From positions 1 to 43,649 of the forward strand of contig WQXQ01000006.1 of assembly GCA_009784775.1 (NCBI GenBank): a stretch of DNA of 43,649 nucleotides, written 5' to 3'. This document shows, piece by piece, positions 7,568 to 16,152 of this stretch. Each line of letters opens with the position of its first letter. Position 1 is the stretch's first letter. The notes under the pieces are model-generated. The model made no database searches. It was not told the origin of the DNA and saw only the letters and a program-made list of their open reading frames with translations. This DNA comes from Treponema sp. (GTDB lineage: Bacteria > Spirochaetota > Spirochaetia > Treponematales > Breznakiellaceae). The position numbers and the translations under genes are program-made.

Positions 7568-8583
7568 CGGCTGAGTAATGCGGAAACGGTACTGAATGTA
7601 TAACCCTGAGCAATAAGGTTTTCGTACAGGCTGGTCAGCAGCGGGGCCAATTCCGGCGACCAGGCATGGCCAATCATTACCGCGCTGCCATTTCGGACTG
7701 CCAGCGCAAGGCCGTCTTTGATGGCACGATCCATCGCGGAACGGCTTTGTTCATTATCAATAAAAATATTACGTTCGCCTATTTTCATGCCCAGACGCTG
7801 CGCTATGGCAGGGGCTGTGGTGTGGGCAGTTGTTCTGGAATCCATAAAATGAATTCCCTGCTCGCGGCAAAAGCGGAGTACCGTTTCCATCATTTGCTGA
7901 TCCGCAGTGATCTTTGAGCCCTGATGGTTATTCATGCCGGCCACCGGGCCAATCTCCGCGATATTTTTGTTGAGTATTGCCAAAATCGCATGGGCGTTCA
8001 TCCCCGCGTAGAGGGCTCCCGGCCCCGGCGCCGGTCCGTTGACTGCCTCCATTGGCTGATGCAGCAGCACTTCTTTTCCGGCCGCGCGGATGCGCCGGGC
8101 AGATTCCACCGAGTGGGGAAGGCCGGGCAAAACGGCAATGGTTAAAGGGCCGGGGAAACGGAGAAAAGGTTCCAGTTCCTGCAGGCTGTTGCCTGCGTCA
8201 TCAATGATAAAAACCAATGTCCCGCGATGCGGTGGCGGCAATTCCGGCGGAGCCTTTGGAGCCGGCGTTACTTTCGGAGCCGGCGTTGTTTTTGGTGGCG
8301 GTGTTTTGGTAGCTGCTACCTCTGGTGCCTTCGGAGCCGGTGTTGTTTTTGCCTCGGTGGTAGCTGCTACCTCCGGCGGCGGAGCCGGGGTCTCGGTGAT
8401 GGTAGCTGGCGCCTCGGTAGTGGTAGCTGCTACCCTCAGTATCACGATTGCAATAATAACAGAAACGGCAATAATGGCAGCGGTAAGCAATAGCGCCTGC
8501 CCCATTTCGGCTGACGACCATTTTTTTGTTTTTCTGGTTTTTTTAGAGGATGCGTTTTTGCGTTTTTTACCTGTTTTTGGCAC
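7564..8583 (-). CDS. Divergent polysaccharide deacetylase (YibQ/DUF610 family)
   Basis: A 339-aa protein. The N-terminus is a Lys-rich cytoplasmic tail (1-25) and one membrane helix (about 30-50, ALLLTAAIIAVSVIIAIVIL), followed by a low-complexity Pro/Ala/Thr linker (about 52-118) with PAPKAP and TTPAPK repeats. The catalytic domain from about 120 has the family marks: FIIDDAGNS, LTIAVLPGLPHS, LHQPMEA, GMNNHQGSKIT and HFMDSRTT. The family has a NodB-like fold and is placed in the envelope; its substrate is not established. The linker would span the periplasm or reach the wall. It lies 20 bp downstream of the sigma-factor gene on the same strand, so the two probably form an operon. Confidence 0.9.
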   Translation of the reverse strand: MPKTGKKRKNASSKKTRKTKKWSSAEMGQALLLTAAIIAVSVIIAIVILRVAATTTEAPATITETPAPPPEVAATTEAKTTPAPKAPEVAATKTPPPKTTPAPKVTPAPKAPPELPPPHRGTLVFIIDDAGNSLQELEPFLRFPGPLTIAVLPGLPHSVESARRIRAAGKEVLLHQPMEAVNGPAPGPGALYAGMNAHAILAILNKNIAEIGPVAGMNNHQGSKITADQQMMETVLRFCREQGIHFMDSRTTAHTTAPAIAQRLGMKIGERNIFIDNEQSRSAMDRAIKDGLALAVRNGSAVMIGHAWSPELAPLLTSLYENLIAQGYTFSTVSALLSR

Positions 8584-8603
8584 TATACTACCTTATCGGT
8601 AGA

Positions 8604-9521
8604 TTACATAGCCTCCAAAAGACCGTAGCCTTTGAGATCGTCTGCCGCGTGCCGGCGGATTTTTGCCAGCGCTTTCATTTCTATCTGGCGGACCGTTTCC
8701 GGAGATATGGCCAGTTTTTCACCAATTTCTTTAAGGGTGTACGGCTGACCATTATCAAGCTGATAGCGGTAGGTAAGCACTTGCTTTTCGCGGTCTTTGA
8801 GCCCGTTCAGGGAACGGCGCGCTCCGTCACGATAATATTGCCGAAGCAGGTTTCGTTCCGGGCTGTAGGTGTAGTCTTCATGCAGTTCCATCACCGTTGC
8901 GCTTTCGCCTTTGCCGGTATCAAATTCAAGCGAGATGGGACCGGCAGTCATGTTGACGATAAAGTCAATGTCCTGGACCGAAATGCCCAATTCGTCCGCA
9001 ATGTCCTCGGTGCGGGGCTGGTGCATAAGGGTTTGGCTCAGGGTATGGTAGGTGCGTTGAATCTTGCGAAGAATTTCTTCTTTCCGATGAGGCAGTCGGA
9101 CAATACGGCGCTTGTTGGTCAGATAACGGATGATAAACTGGCGAATCCACCAACTGGCATAAGTGCAAAAGCGGACTTTTTTCGCATAATCGTATTTTTC
9201 TGCGGCATGCATCAGCCCCATGTTTCCTTCCTGCACCAAATCCATGAAAGGAACGTCCGGCGCTGCATAAGGGCGGGCAATTTTAATGACCAGCCGTAAA
9301 TTGGCCTTAATTAACGTACTCAACGCCTCCTGATTCCCCTGTTGAATAAGCCGGGAAAGCTCCAGTTCCTCTTCAAAGTCCAAAAGTCGATATGTTTTTA
9401 TCTGGTTGAAATATATGTGGATAATATCGTCGTCTGCGGCGGCTTTGTGTTCGTTGTTTTTTGCGGTTCTTTTCATATCATCTATGTAGCAATTTCCGTG
9501 CCAAGTTTTTTGTTTTTGCAA
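8604..9521 (-). CDS. RNA polymerase sigma factor, RpoD/RpoS (sigma-70) family
   Basis: A 305-aa primary-like or group 2 sigma factor. Region 1.2 (DIIHIYFNQIKTYRLL) is followed by region 2 (ANLRLVIKIARPY, DLVQEGNMGLMHAAEKYDY, FCTYASWWIRQFI), region 3 (RIVRLPHRKEEIL) and region 4 (LKDREKQVLTYRY and the helix-turn-helix TLKEIGEKLAISPETVRQIEMKAL). There is no long region 1.1, so it is shorter than a typical RpoD and more like RpoS or a group 2 factor. The start is uncertain: the ORF begins with TTG at 9521 with AAGGA about 13 nt upstream, while the ATG at 9476 (MKRTAKNN) is a good alternative with no clear ribosome-binding site. Likely operon with the downstream deacetylase gene. Confidence 0.92.
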   Translation of the reverse strand: MQKQKTWHGNCYIDDMKRTAKNNEHKAAADDDIIHIYFNQIKTYRLLDFEEELELSRLIQQGNQEALSTLIKANLRLVIKIARPYAAPDVPFMDLVQEGNMGLMHAAEKYDYAKKVRFCTYASWWIRQFIIRYLTNKRRIVRLPHRKEEILRKIQRTYHTLSQTLMHQPRTEDIADELGISVQDIDFIVNMTAGPISLEFDTGKGESATVMELHEDYTYSPERNLLRQYYRDGARRSLNGLKDREKQVLTYRYQLDNGQPYTLKEIGEKLAISPETVRQIEMKALAKIRRHAADDLKGYGLLEAM

Positions 9522-9667
9522 ACAATTTCGTAATTCCTTACTGGATAACGAATTAACTTTACGCGATTACGGGGGTTTTGCCCTGAACAATGGGGAGTGT
9601 ATACATTTTCATACAATTTTTTTAATATTCCTTATAGAAATTATAATGATTACACGATAGTATAAAG

Positions 9668-10336
9668 GTGATGATAGAGTACGTTATACCCTCGAATATA
9701 GACGACCGAATTGTGGCAAAGGCGGCGCGGATACTGGATAATGGAGGGCTTGTTGCGCTGCCCACCGATACCAGTTGGAGTTTGGTCTGCTCGCTCAAGT
9801 CTCCGGCCGGTATCAAGCGGCTGCGAAAACTTTCCGGCGAGCGGGATGAACGGCATTTTACCCTGTTGTGTTCGGATATTTCTCAGTTTGGGGAATTGTG
9901 CAGTCTGGACAACAGCCGGTTCCGCCTGATTAAGCGTCTTTCACCGGGGCCGTATGTATTTATTTTGAAGACTCTATTGGGTACCGAAAAGGCCCTTGAT
10001 ATACGCCGCCGTGAAACCGGTGTCAGGATTCCCGACCATCCCATTCCGCTTGCCCTGATCGAAACCCTGCAGCACCCTCTCTACTCGATAACCGCCAAAA
10101 GAACCATGCTGGAAGACGATGCTGATGAAGATGCTGTCCACGGGGATGCAGCTGAACTGCCCCCCATTCCCGAAGATGATCTGTTCGAGGGAGGCTGGGA
10201 GCTTGATGACATAAACGGCGTAGACCTGGTGCTGGACGACAGCGAAGAACGCGAGCGTATTTTTTCTACCATTTTGGACATATCCGGCGAAGAGATTACT
10301 TTGCTTCGTCAGGGCGCCGGTTTGTGGCCGGTGTAG
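9668..10336 (+). CDS. Sua5/YciO/YrdC family protein
   Basis: A 222-aa protein with the dsRNA-binding-like fold of the YrdC/YciO family. Conserved stretches are AARILDNGGLVALPTDTSWSL, KRLRKLSGERDERHFTLLC, LSPGPYVFILK and TGVRIPDHP. True Sua5/YrdC makes threonylcarbamoyl-AMP for tRNA t6A; the GERDERHFTLL form (in place of a KR.....PL pattern) is closer to the YciO branch, whose role is less certain. A charged insert around residues 143-180 (DDADEDAVHGDAAELPPIPEDD) separates the last strands and is unusual. The start may be GTG at 9668 or ATG at 9671; the AAAGG upstream is close to both. The 3' end overlaps the CDF gene by 41 bp tail to tail. Confidence 0.85.
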   Translation: MMIEYVIPSNIDDRIVAKAARILDNGGLVALPTDTSWSLVCSLKSPAGIKRLRKLSGERDERHFTLLCSDISQFGELCSLDNSRFRLIKRLSPGPYVFILKTLLGTEKALDIRRRETGVRIPDHPIPLALIETLQHPLYSITAKRTMLEDDADEDAVHGDAAELPPIPEDDLFEGGWELDDINGVDLVLDDSEERERIFSTILDISGEEITLLRQGAGLWPV

Positions 10337-11264
10337 AATGCAGGCTTTTTTCGCACAGGCCAAAACCTTCGTTTTCCAGATTTCCTGCCGGTTCAACGTG
10401 AATCATAATATCATAAATATTTTCGATTCGTTCTTTTATGGCGGATTCAACTTTGCGGGCGATCCAGTGCGCTTCGGTAATGGTTTTGTGGGGCGGCACT
10501 TCAATGTCTATATCAATGTCCCATAATCCGGCAATGCGCCGCATTCGTACACGGTGGGGGCGTCCCGCTTCGTCAACCGAGTTGACTGCGTCAAATACGG
10601 TCTGGTAAAAAACCTTGTCCGAACCGCCGTCCATCAATTCCGAATTGGCCTCGATAAAAATGCCGATAGCCGATTTCATAACCCACAGGCCAACCAGAAG
10701 CGCCGCCCATGAATCGATGACGCCAATGTTGAAGAACATGGAAAGCCCCAGTCCGAGTAAAACCCCTGCCGAAAGCAATACGTCGGCGGTCATGTTTTTT
10801 GCATTGGCTTTAAGCATGGGGGAATGGGCTTTTTTGCCGAACATATATTGTGACCAGGCCAGCAGTAATTTTCCCGCGATTGAAACAAGCGTTGCAATCA
10901 GCGCCGGCAATGAGGGAACTTCCCGCTCCGCGCCAAAAATAATATCCCTGCCGGAATTCAGGATAAGCTGCGCCCCTGCAAAAAACAATATAAAAGAGAG
11001 CAGGGCTGTCGCGACCGTTTCTGCTCTGCCATGCCCCCAGGGGTGGCTTGCGTCAGCCGGGCGCGCAATGATCCGCGCGACAACCAGACTCATAATCGCG
11101 ATAAGCACATCCATCGAAGAATCAATCCCATCGCCAATAACCGCAAGGCTTCCCGCATAAATACCCGCCCCAATTTTGACAACGGCCAACACCGTATTGC
11201 CAAACAGCGCAGTCAGCGAAGCAATTTTGATGATACGAGCCTTCTGGTCCAGATTGTGTTTCAT
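10296..11264 (-). CDS. Cation diffusion facilitator (CDF) family transporter
   Basis: A 322-aa inner-membrane divalent-metal/proton antiporter. It has six predicted membrane helices (from about residue 12 to 210) and a cytoplasmic ferredoxin-like C-terminal domain from about 215 (IDIDIEVPPHKTITEAHWIARKVE). Membrane helix 2 carries GDGIDSSMD, giving a DxxxD site (Asp48, Asp52); the loop has HPWGHGRAE. In helix 5 the usual H/DxxxD is NMTAD, an Asn replacing the first ligand, so the metal (Zn, Fe or Mn) cannot be called. The C-terminal tail after HVEPAG is longer than usual and runs into the Sua5/YciO gene on the other strand. Its promoter leaves only 7 nt before the ATG. Confidence 0.92.
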   Translation of the reverse strand: MKHNLDQKARIIKIASLTALFGNTVLAVVKIGAGIYAGSLAVIGDGIDSSMDVLIAIMSLVVARIIARPADASHPWGHGRAETVATALLSFILFFAGAQLILNSGRDIIFGAEREVPSLPALIATLVSIAGKLLLAWSQYMFGKKAHSPMLKANAKNMTADVLLSAGVLLGLGLSMFFNIGVIDSWAALLVGLWVMKSAIGIFIEANSELMDGGSDKVFYQTVFDAVNSVDEAGRPHRVRMRRIAGLWDIDIDIEVPPHKTITEAHWIARKVESAIKERIENIYDIMIHVEPAGNLENEGFGLCEKSLHSTPATNRRPDEAK

Positions 11265-11271
11265 GCCTGGT

Positions 11272-11300
11272 ATTGTAGTACGGTATTGGAATTATATCAA
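11272..11300 (-). promoter_or_regulatory. CDF promoter, leaderless geometry
   Basis: Minus strand: TTGATA (11295-11300), 17-bp spacer, TACAAT (11272-11277), then 7 nt to the ATG at 11264. Transcription would start at or next to the ATG. Confidence 0.65.
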
Positions 11301-11313
11301 CGCGGGTTACGTG

Positions 11314-11342
11314 TTGTTTTAATTTCCAATCGGCATTATACT
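11314..11342 (+). promoter_or_regulatory. Promoter of the MBL gene, leaderless geometry
   Basis: TTGTTT (11314-11319), 17-bp spacer, TATACT (11337-11342), then 6 nt (TAAACC) to the ATG at 11349. There is no Shine-Dalgarno sequence. It shares the 84-bp gap with the divergent CDF promoter. Confidence 0.55.
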
Positions 11343-11348
11343 TAAACC

Positions 11349-12761
11349 ATGAAAGTTTCTTTTTATTCCCTTGGCGCTGCCGAAGAAGTAACCGGTTCAA
11401 AACACGTTATCGAAATTGACGGGGAAAGCTACCTTATTGACTGCGGGGCTTTTCAGGGTTCACGGGCCGAGTCCGACCGGAAAAACCGTGACTTTGGCAT
11501 AGAGGTTGACCGCATTGCGGGAACCGTTTTGACCCACGGCCACTATGACCACTGCGGTCTTTTGCCGCTGTTGGTTAAGCGGGGTTATAAAGAGAATATC
11601 TATGCAACTCCGGCAAGCAGGGATATTGCCAGCCTTATCATGATGGATTCCGCCCACATACAGGCGCGTGACGCCGAGTACTTGCGCAAGCAGGCAAAGA
11701 AAAAAGGCGAAAAATTTGACTGGACACCGCTGTACACCGAACAGGACGCCATTGCGGCAGTTAGTCAGACCATTGGGGTATCGTATAACAGACCCATGTT
11801 TATTGGCGATGGGGTAAAACTGGAATTTTACGATGCGGGACACATACTTGGTTCGGCAATGGCGTATCTCACCGTAAAACGAAACGGCAAAGAATTGCGT
11901 ATTCTGGCGACCGGCGATCTTGGCCGCAAAGGCAAGCCCATCATCCGCAATCCGGCAATTCCCGAACTTGCCCCGGACTATATCGTGCTTGAAAGCACCT
12001 ACGGCGACCGCCTGCACGGCAGCACCGATGATGCCATTGCAAAACTGGCGGCATTGGCAAAACGCACCGTTGAAAACAGGGGCAGAATAATTATTCCCGC
12101 TTTTGCCATTGAACGCACCCAGGAACTGGTATATTATTTTCACCTGCTGGTTGACGATGGCATTATTCCCGAAATTCCCATCTATGTGGATTCACCCATG
12201 GCAACAAACGCAACCACGATTTTTCAGGTACATCCCGAATGTTACAGCGAAGAAACAAAAAAAGCCTTTATTCATCATCACAAAAATCCCTTTGGTTTTA
12301 ATAGCCTGCACTTTACTTCCAGCGTTCAGGAATCCAAGGCCCTGAACGATCATAAAGGCCCTGTTATTATCATTTCTGCCGATGGAATGTGCGAAGCCGG
12401 CCGTATTCAACATCATTTGATCCACAGTATTCAGGACCCCAACACCACCATTCTGACCGTGGGCTATATGGCAAAAGATACGCTGGGCCGCCGCATCCGC
12501 AACCGCGAAAGCGATGTAAAAATTCACGGAATGTGGTTTAAGGTAAAAGCCGCTGTCGAGGAAATAAACGCCTTTAGCGCCCATGCCGATTATGCCGAAA
12601 CGCTGGAGTGGCTCAACGCGCTGGACACATCCCGCTTAAAAGGAATTCTTATGGTACACGGCGAAAAGAAAGGTCAGGCAGCCCTTAAGAAATACCTGAA
12701 CGATAATGGTTATCCCAATGTGCAAATAGTTCAGTACGGCAAAACCTACGATTTAGATTAA
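11349..12761 (+). CDS. Metallo-beta-lactamase/beta-CASP ribonuclease-like protein
   Basis: A 470-aa member of the MBL-fold group with beta-CASP and RNA-specificity domains (CPSF73/Ysh1-like). MBL metal ligands are in THGHYDHCG, DAGHILGSAM and ATGDLGR; LESTYGDR is beta-CASP motif A. The beta-CASP cap includes PAFAIERTQELVYY and SADGMCEAGRI; motifs B and C are FSAHADYAETLEWL and MVHGEKKGQAAL. These proteins cleave or trim RNA as endo- or exonucleases using two zinc ions. It has no KH domain or signal peptide, so it should be cytoplasmic. The ATG at 11349 matches the family's usual N-terminus (FYSLGAAEEVTGSKHVIEI). The last 4 bases overlap the end of the TPR gene. Confidence 0.93.
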   Translation: MKVSFYSLGAAEEVTGSKHVIEIDGESYLIDCGAFQGSRAESDRKNRDFGIEVDRIAGTVLTHGHYDHCGLLPLLVKRGYKENIYATPASRDIASLIMMDSAHIQARDAEYLRKQAKKKGEKFDWTPLYTEQDAIAAVSQTIGVSYNRPMFIGDGVKLEFYDAGHILGSAMAYLTVKRNGKELRILATGDLGRKGKPIIRNPAIPELAPDYIVLESTYGDRLHGSTDDAIAKLAALAKRTVENRGRIIIPAFAIERTQELVYYFHLLVDDGIIPEIPIYVDSPMATNATTIFQVHPECYSEETKKAFIHHHKNPFGFNSLHFTSSVQESKALNDHKGPVIIISADGMCEAGRIQHHLIHSIQDPNTTILTVGYMAKDTLGRRIRNRESDVKIHGMWFKVKAAVEEINAFSAHADYAETLEWLNALDTSRLKGILMVHGEKKGQAALKKYLNDNGYPNVQIVQYGKTYDLD

Positions 12762-15700
12762 TTAGTTCTGCCGTAATCCAGGCGCGCAAGCGGGGCCAGT
12801 GTTTCCCAGGGCGATGATTCCGATGCTTCCCGATCGATGCGGATGAATATTTGCGGCTCATAGTTTGCCTGCGGGTACAGGGCATTGCGCGCGTTGAGAT
12901 GGGGCAGGGGAGTGCTGCCGGAACGGAGCATGGAGCGGGGATCGCGGGTGCGGGCATCCCAGGCGCGTTCTGCTTCGGCGTAAAAGGCCAGTGCGCGGGT
13001 TTGGTAGCTGCGGTCTCCGGTTTGGGCGGCGAGCATTTCGCAGGCAACGCCGGCATTGTTCCGGGCCATCATCAGGCGTTCGGCAAGTTCAAGGTATTCG
13101 GGACGATCATTGGGCAGCAATACCGGCAGACGGGATCGCTGGCTTTCAAGTATATCAAGCAGACGGTTGTAATAACCCAGAGCGGCAAAGTAATTGCCCC
13201 GTTTAAGCGCGGCATTTCCCATTGCAAATAAAACACGGCGGTTCAGAGGCAGGCTTGATGAAGCGGTAAATAAGTATTCCAGCGCGTTTCTCCATTCTCC
13301 AAGCTGATAATAAGCCGAACCCATGCGATATTGCATTTCCGGCGGCACCCAGCCATTTTGTTCCGAACGGTGATAGTAACGCAGGGCAGCGCTCATATCG
13401 CCGGTTTTGGTAAAGTATTCAAGGTCGCCCAGCCCGGCATACAGTCTGCCGTATTGAGGCGAACGGGAAATGAGCCGCCGTGAAACCGCGTCTTCGTACA
13501 GATTAATGCCGCGTACCAACTGCTCTTCGGCAGGCAGGAATTCCCTTGCGTTGATTAAAGCATCCGCATAGCGCTGGTGGGTATCAATACGGTAATGGAG
13601 GCGGCGTATCGATTCTTCACTGGCATTGTCAAAGGCGTTAACCGCAATGCGCAGGGTGACCCGCTCTTCATGAGCGTTGCCAAGGTTGTTATAATACCGG
13701 GCAAGGTGATAATGAGGTTCCGGCAGTGAAGGATCGGTGTACACTGCTTCGAGCAGCAGATCGCGGACCCCGTGAATATGCTCAACATATTCGTTGGGAA
13801 CGCCCCGGACTTCTTCAAGTTTTTTGTCCAGCAGATAGCCGCCCAATTCTCCAAGGGATGCAGCCGAAAGTTTCCATTTGGGATGATTATCAAACCAATT
13901 TTTAAGATAGAGCGTTTCTTTGAGATTGTCCGTGCGGATAAAGTACCGCATCATCCGTTCTACAACCGGCGCTTTCCAGCCGTATTTTTCCAGCAGCCGG
14001 GCATAATGAAAACGCGCCTCTTCATATTTGGACGGATCGATTTCGCCCCACATAAGGTGATTGTCGCCTGCCGCAAGTAAACCTTCTTTGTCATTGGGGG
14101 CATAATCCAAAAGCTGATGCCGCAGGATAGTGTCCGCTTTGGCATAATTGCGCAGATAATATGTTTGCAGTTCAGCGTAATCCAATACGCCCTTTTTGTC
14201 GCGGGTATAATACCGGAGTAATTCATCGTATTTTTGTTCAGCGTATATATACTGGCGCTCATCGCGGAAAGCTTCGGCGTATTTGTAAAACCAGTCTTTT
14301 TTGCGATGGGTATTAAAGGCTTCGGTAAAACGCTGATTTGCCCGCTGGTATTCTCCGGCGAATATGCGTTCATAGCCGATTTTGTAAATCGATTCGGCTT
14401 TTAATGGAATATATATAAATTTATATATAAGATACAGGGACGAGGCTGCCACAACGGCAATGAACATAAAAAGCCGCAGCATTGGCAGGAAATTGTGCAC
14501 AAAAATATACGCAAAACTTGCCTGTTCTGCTTCCAGCTCCGCGCCGGAGCTTTTTTCAAACGCCTTTGGTACAAAAATTGTTTTGCCCAGTATCTTGCTT
14601 GCCAGCAGAGCGGTTTCTTTTGCCGATGCGCCCCAGACAAGATGTTCAATCAAGTCCGACATTTGCTTCGGATTAACGACATGCTCGGCGATTATTTCTT
14701 CGCAGGCCATGCGTAAATTGAGCGGATACCGGGACAGTGTTTCCTGTAAATTTTCAACTTCATCATCAGTGAGCTGTATTTCTTCCACATCATCAGATGC
14801 GGTTGGTATTATCCGTTGTGGTTTTTTTGCCTTCTTGTCTGCTGCTTTTTTCGCCGCGTCAGTTTTCTTCTGTGATCTTTCCAGTATATGGTCCAGACCG
14901 TCGAAAGAGAACTCTTCATGAGCACCGCGGACACTGCCTGAATCAAAATCCTCTTGCAATTCATCGGGAGAAACAAAGTCATCAAACTCGCCCAAATCAG
15001 CAATTGCGCCTGTCGGGGCTGGTTCATCGGGGAAGCCAAAGCCGTCTATACTGTCGGTGTCAAAACTTGTATCGTCCGCGGGGAACGATTCATCGGAGAA
15101 CGATTCGGCGGAGAACGATTCAGCGGGAAGGTCAAAACGGTCTGTGCTGTCGGTGTCAAAGTTTGTATCGTCTGCGGGGAACGATTCGGCGGAGAACGAT
15201 TCATCAGAGAGCGATTCAACGGAGAACGATTCATCGGGAAGGTCAAAACTGTCTGCGCTGTCGGTGTCAAAGTTTGTATCGTCTGCGGGGAATGATTCGG
15301 CAGTGAATGATTCAGCAGGGAACGATTCATCGGAGAACGATTCATCGGAAAGGTCAAAACGGTCTGCGCTGTCGGTGTCAAAACTTGTATCGTCTGCGGG
15401 GAATGATTCCACGGTGAATGATTCGGCAGGGAACGATTCATCGGAGAACGATTCAACGGGAAGGTCAAAACTGTCTGTATTGTCGTCGTCAAAGCGTATA
15501 TCAGTGTCTGCCGGGGTTGGTGCATCTGCCAGGATTGGCTGGTCGGGAACAGGGCTGCTGTCCGCCGCTTCTTCGGGAAGATCAACGCGGTCAGCGCTGT
15601 CAAGGTCGCTGGTTTTACTGTATATTTCCGGAATTGATTCTTCAGGGAAGTCAAAATTGTCCAGGCTGTCAAGGTCAAGGGGTTTGCTGGGGAACGGTTC

Positions 15701-16111
15701 ATCGTCAAAACTGGTGTCGCTGGCTGCTGCTGCGACAGGCTCATCTGCCGGCAGCGCATCAAGTTCTTTGGAAAGGTTGGACAAAAGTTCTTCAGGAGAA
15801 TAGAACGATTCTTCCGGCTGGGCGCTGGTAAACGCGCTGAAATCTATTTCATCGCCTATAGGGTCGGTATCGTCAGAATCGGCGTCATCAGGATCGGTAT
15901 CATCAATATAGAGTTCATTGGTGCCATAGTCAAAGCCCAGGTCGTCTTCCTGTCCGCTTTCTGCCCTGAGATTTTGTACCATTGGCTCCGGTTCAAAATC
16001 GGGAAGTTCCATATCATCGAAAGGAATGCCCTTGGCCTTAAGATCGACCAGCTGCCCTCCGATGTCGGCAAGAGAGTTTTTAAATCTTTTAATAGCACTT
16101 CGTGACGGCAT
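12758..16111 (-). CDS. Membrane-anchored TPR protein with Asp/Ser/Phe repeat region
   Basis: A 1117-aa protein in three parts. Residues 1-430 are highly acidic and low in complexity, with tandem repeats at 202-360 and then a Lys/Ala-rich stretch (KKTDAAKKAADKKAKK). Residues 440-540 form a folded domain (LTDDEVENLQETLSRYPLNLRMACEEII). A single membrane helix lies at about 545-568 (LFMFIAVVAASSLYLIYKFIYI). The rest (570-1117) is a series of TPR-like helices (YERIFAGEYQRANQRFTEAFN, MGSAYYQLGEWRNALEYLFTAS, MGNAALKRGNYFAALGYYNRLL), probably in the periplasm. No signal peptide is present; the internal helix would set an N-in topology. Large TPR membrane proteins with this plan occur in spirochaetes, some in the periplasmic flagellar collar; a role there is only a guess. 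Divergent from the CBM48 gene across a 41-bp gap holding a perfect palindrome. Confidence 0.85.
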   Translation of the reverse strand: MPSRSAIKRFKNSLADIGGQLVDLKAKGIPFDDMELPDFEPEPMVQNLRAESGQEDDLGFDYGTNELYIDDTDPDDADSDDTDPIGDEIDFSAFTSAQPEESFYSPEELLSNLSKELDALPADEPVAAAASDTSFDDEPFPSKPLDLDSLDNFDFPEESIPEIYSKTSDLDSADRVDLPEEAADSSPVPDQPILADAPTPADTDIRFDDDNTDSFDLPVESFSDESFPAESFTVESFPADDTSFDTDSADRFDLSDESFSDESFPAESFTAESFPADDTNFDTDSADSFDLPDESFSVESLSDESFSAESFPADDTNFDTDSTDRFDLPAESFSAESFSDESFPADDTSFDTDSIDGFGFPDEPAPTGAIADLGEFDDFVSPDELQEDFDSGSVRGAHEEFSFDGLDHILERSQKKTDAAKKAADKKAKKPQRIIPTASDDVEEIQLTDDEVENLQETLSRYPLNLRMACEEIIAEHVVNPKQMSDLIEHLVWGASAKETALLASKILGKTIFVPKAFEKSSGAELEAEQASFAYIFVHNFLPMLRLFMFIAVVAASSLYLIYKFIYIPLKAESIYKIGYERIFAGEYQRANQRFTEAFNTHRKKDWFYKYAEAFRDERQYIYAEQKYDELLRYYTRDKKGVLDYAELQTYYLRNYAKADTILRHQLLDYAPNDKEGLLAAGDNHLMWGEIDPSKYEEARFHYARLLEKYGWKAPVVERMMRYFIRTDNLKETLYLKNWFDNHPKWKLSAASLGELGGYLLDKKLEEVRGVPNEYVEHIHGVRDLLLEAVYTDPSLPEPHYHLARYYNNLGNAHEERVTLRIAVNAFDNASEESIRRLHYRIDTHQRYADALINAREFLPAEEQLVRGINLYEDAVSRRLISRSPQYGRLYAGLGDLEYFTKTGDMSAALRYYHRSEQNGWVPPEMQYRMGSAYYQLGEWRNALEYLFTASSSLPLNRRVLFAMGNAALKRGNYFAALGYYNRLLDILESQRSRLPVLLPNDRPEYLELAERLMMARNNAGVACEMLAAQTGDRSYQTRALAFYAEAERAWDARTRDPRSMLRSGSTPLPHLNARNALYPQANYEPQIFIRIDREASESSPWETLAPLARLDYGRTN
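15032..15508 (-). repeat. Coding tandem repeats, about 96-111 bp units
   Basis: These encode residues 202-360 of the TPR protein. About 4.5 copies follow the pattern DDTxFDTDSxDxFDLxxESFSDESFPAESF, with unit lengths of 37, 37 and 32 residues in the middle. Inside each unit a shorter 5-residue step (ESFSD, ESFPA) repeats, so the array is nested and prone to slippage in multiples of 15 bases, which keeps the frame. Confidence 0.9.
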
Positions 16112-16123
16112 ATTAAGATATAT

Positions 16124-16141
16124 AATTATCGGCCGATAATT
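16124..16141. promoter_or_regulatory. Perfect 18-bp palindrome between divergent genes
   Basis: AATTATCGG followed by CCGATAATT is a perfect dyad with no spacer, centred in the 41-bp gap between the TPR gene (ATG at 16111) and the CBM48 gene (ATG at 16153). TATAAT- and GATAAT-like boxes lie at its edges, so a dimeric regulator bound here would cover both promoters. The bound protein is unknown. Confidence 0.6.
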
Positions 16142-16152
16142 GGATAGTATAC

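Noticed and set aside
8090-8602. Plus-strand ORF of 170 aa (Gly/Val/Ala-rich)
   Set aside because: Antisense shadow of the Pro/Ala/Thr linker of the deacetylase; no ribosome-binding site and no recognisable domain.
10615-11160. Plus-strand ORF of 181 aa
   Set aside because: Shadow of the CDF transporter gene, with a low-complexity Ser/Ala composition.
11460-12143. Minus-strand ORF of 227 aa inside the MBL gene
   Set aside because: Antisense shadow; no ribosome-binding site; the plus strand has all MBL and beta-CASP motifs.
15032-15508. CRISPR-like array
   Set aside because: The units are contiguous coding repeats without spacers, and the reading frame is conserved through them.
15057-15803. 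Plus-strand ORF of 248 aa rich in Ser/Asn (SAGNDSSEN repeats)
   Set aside because: Antisense shadow of the Asp/Ser/Phe repeat coding region of the TPR protein.
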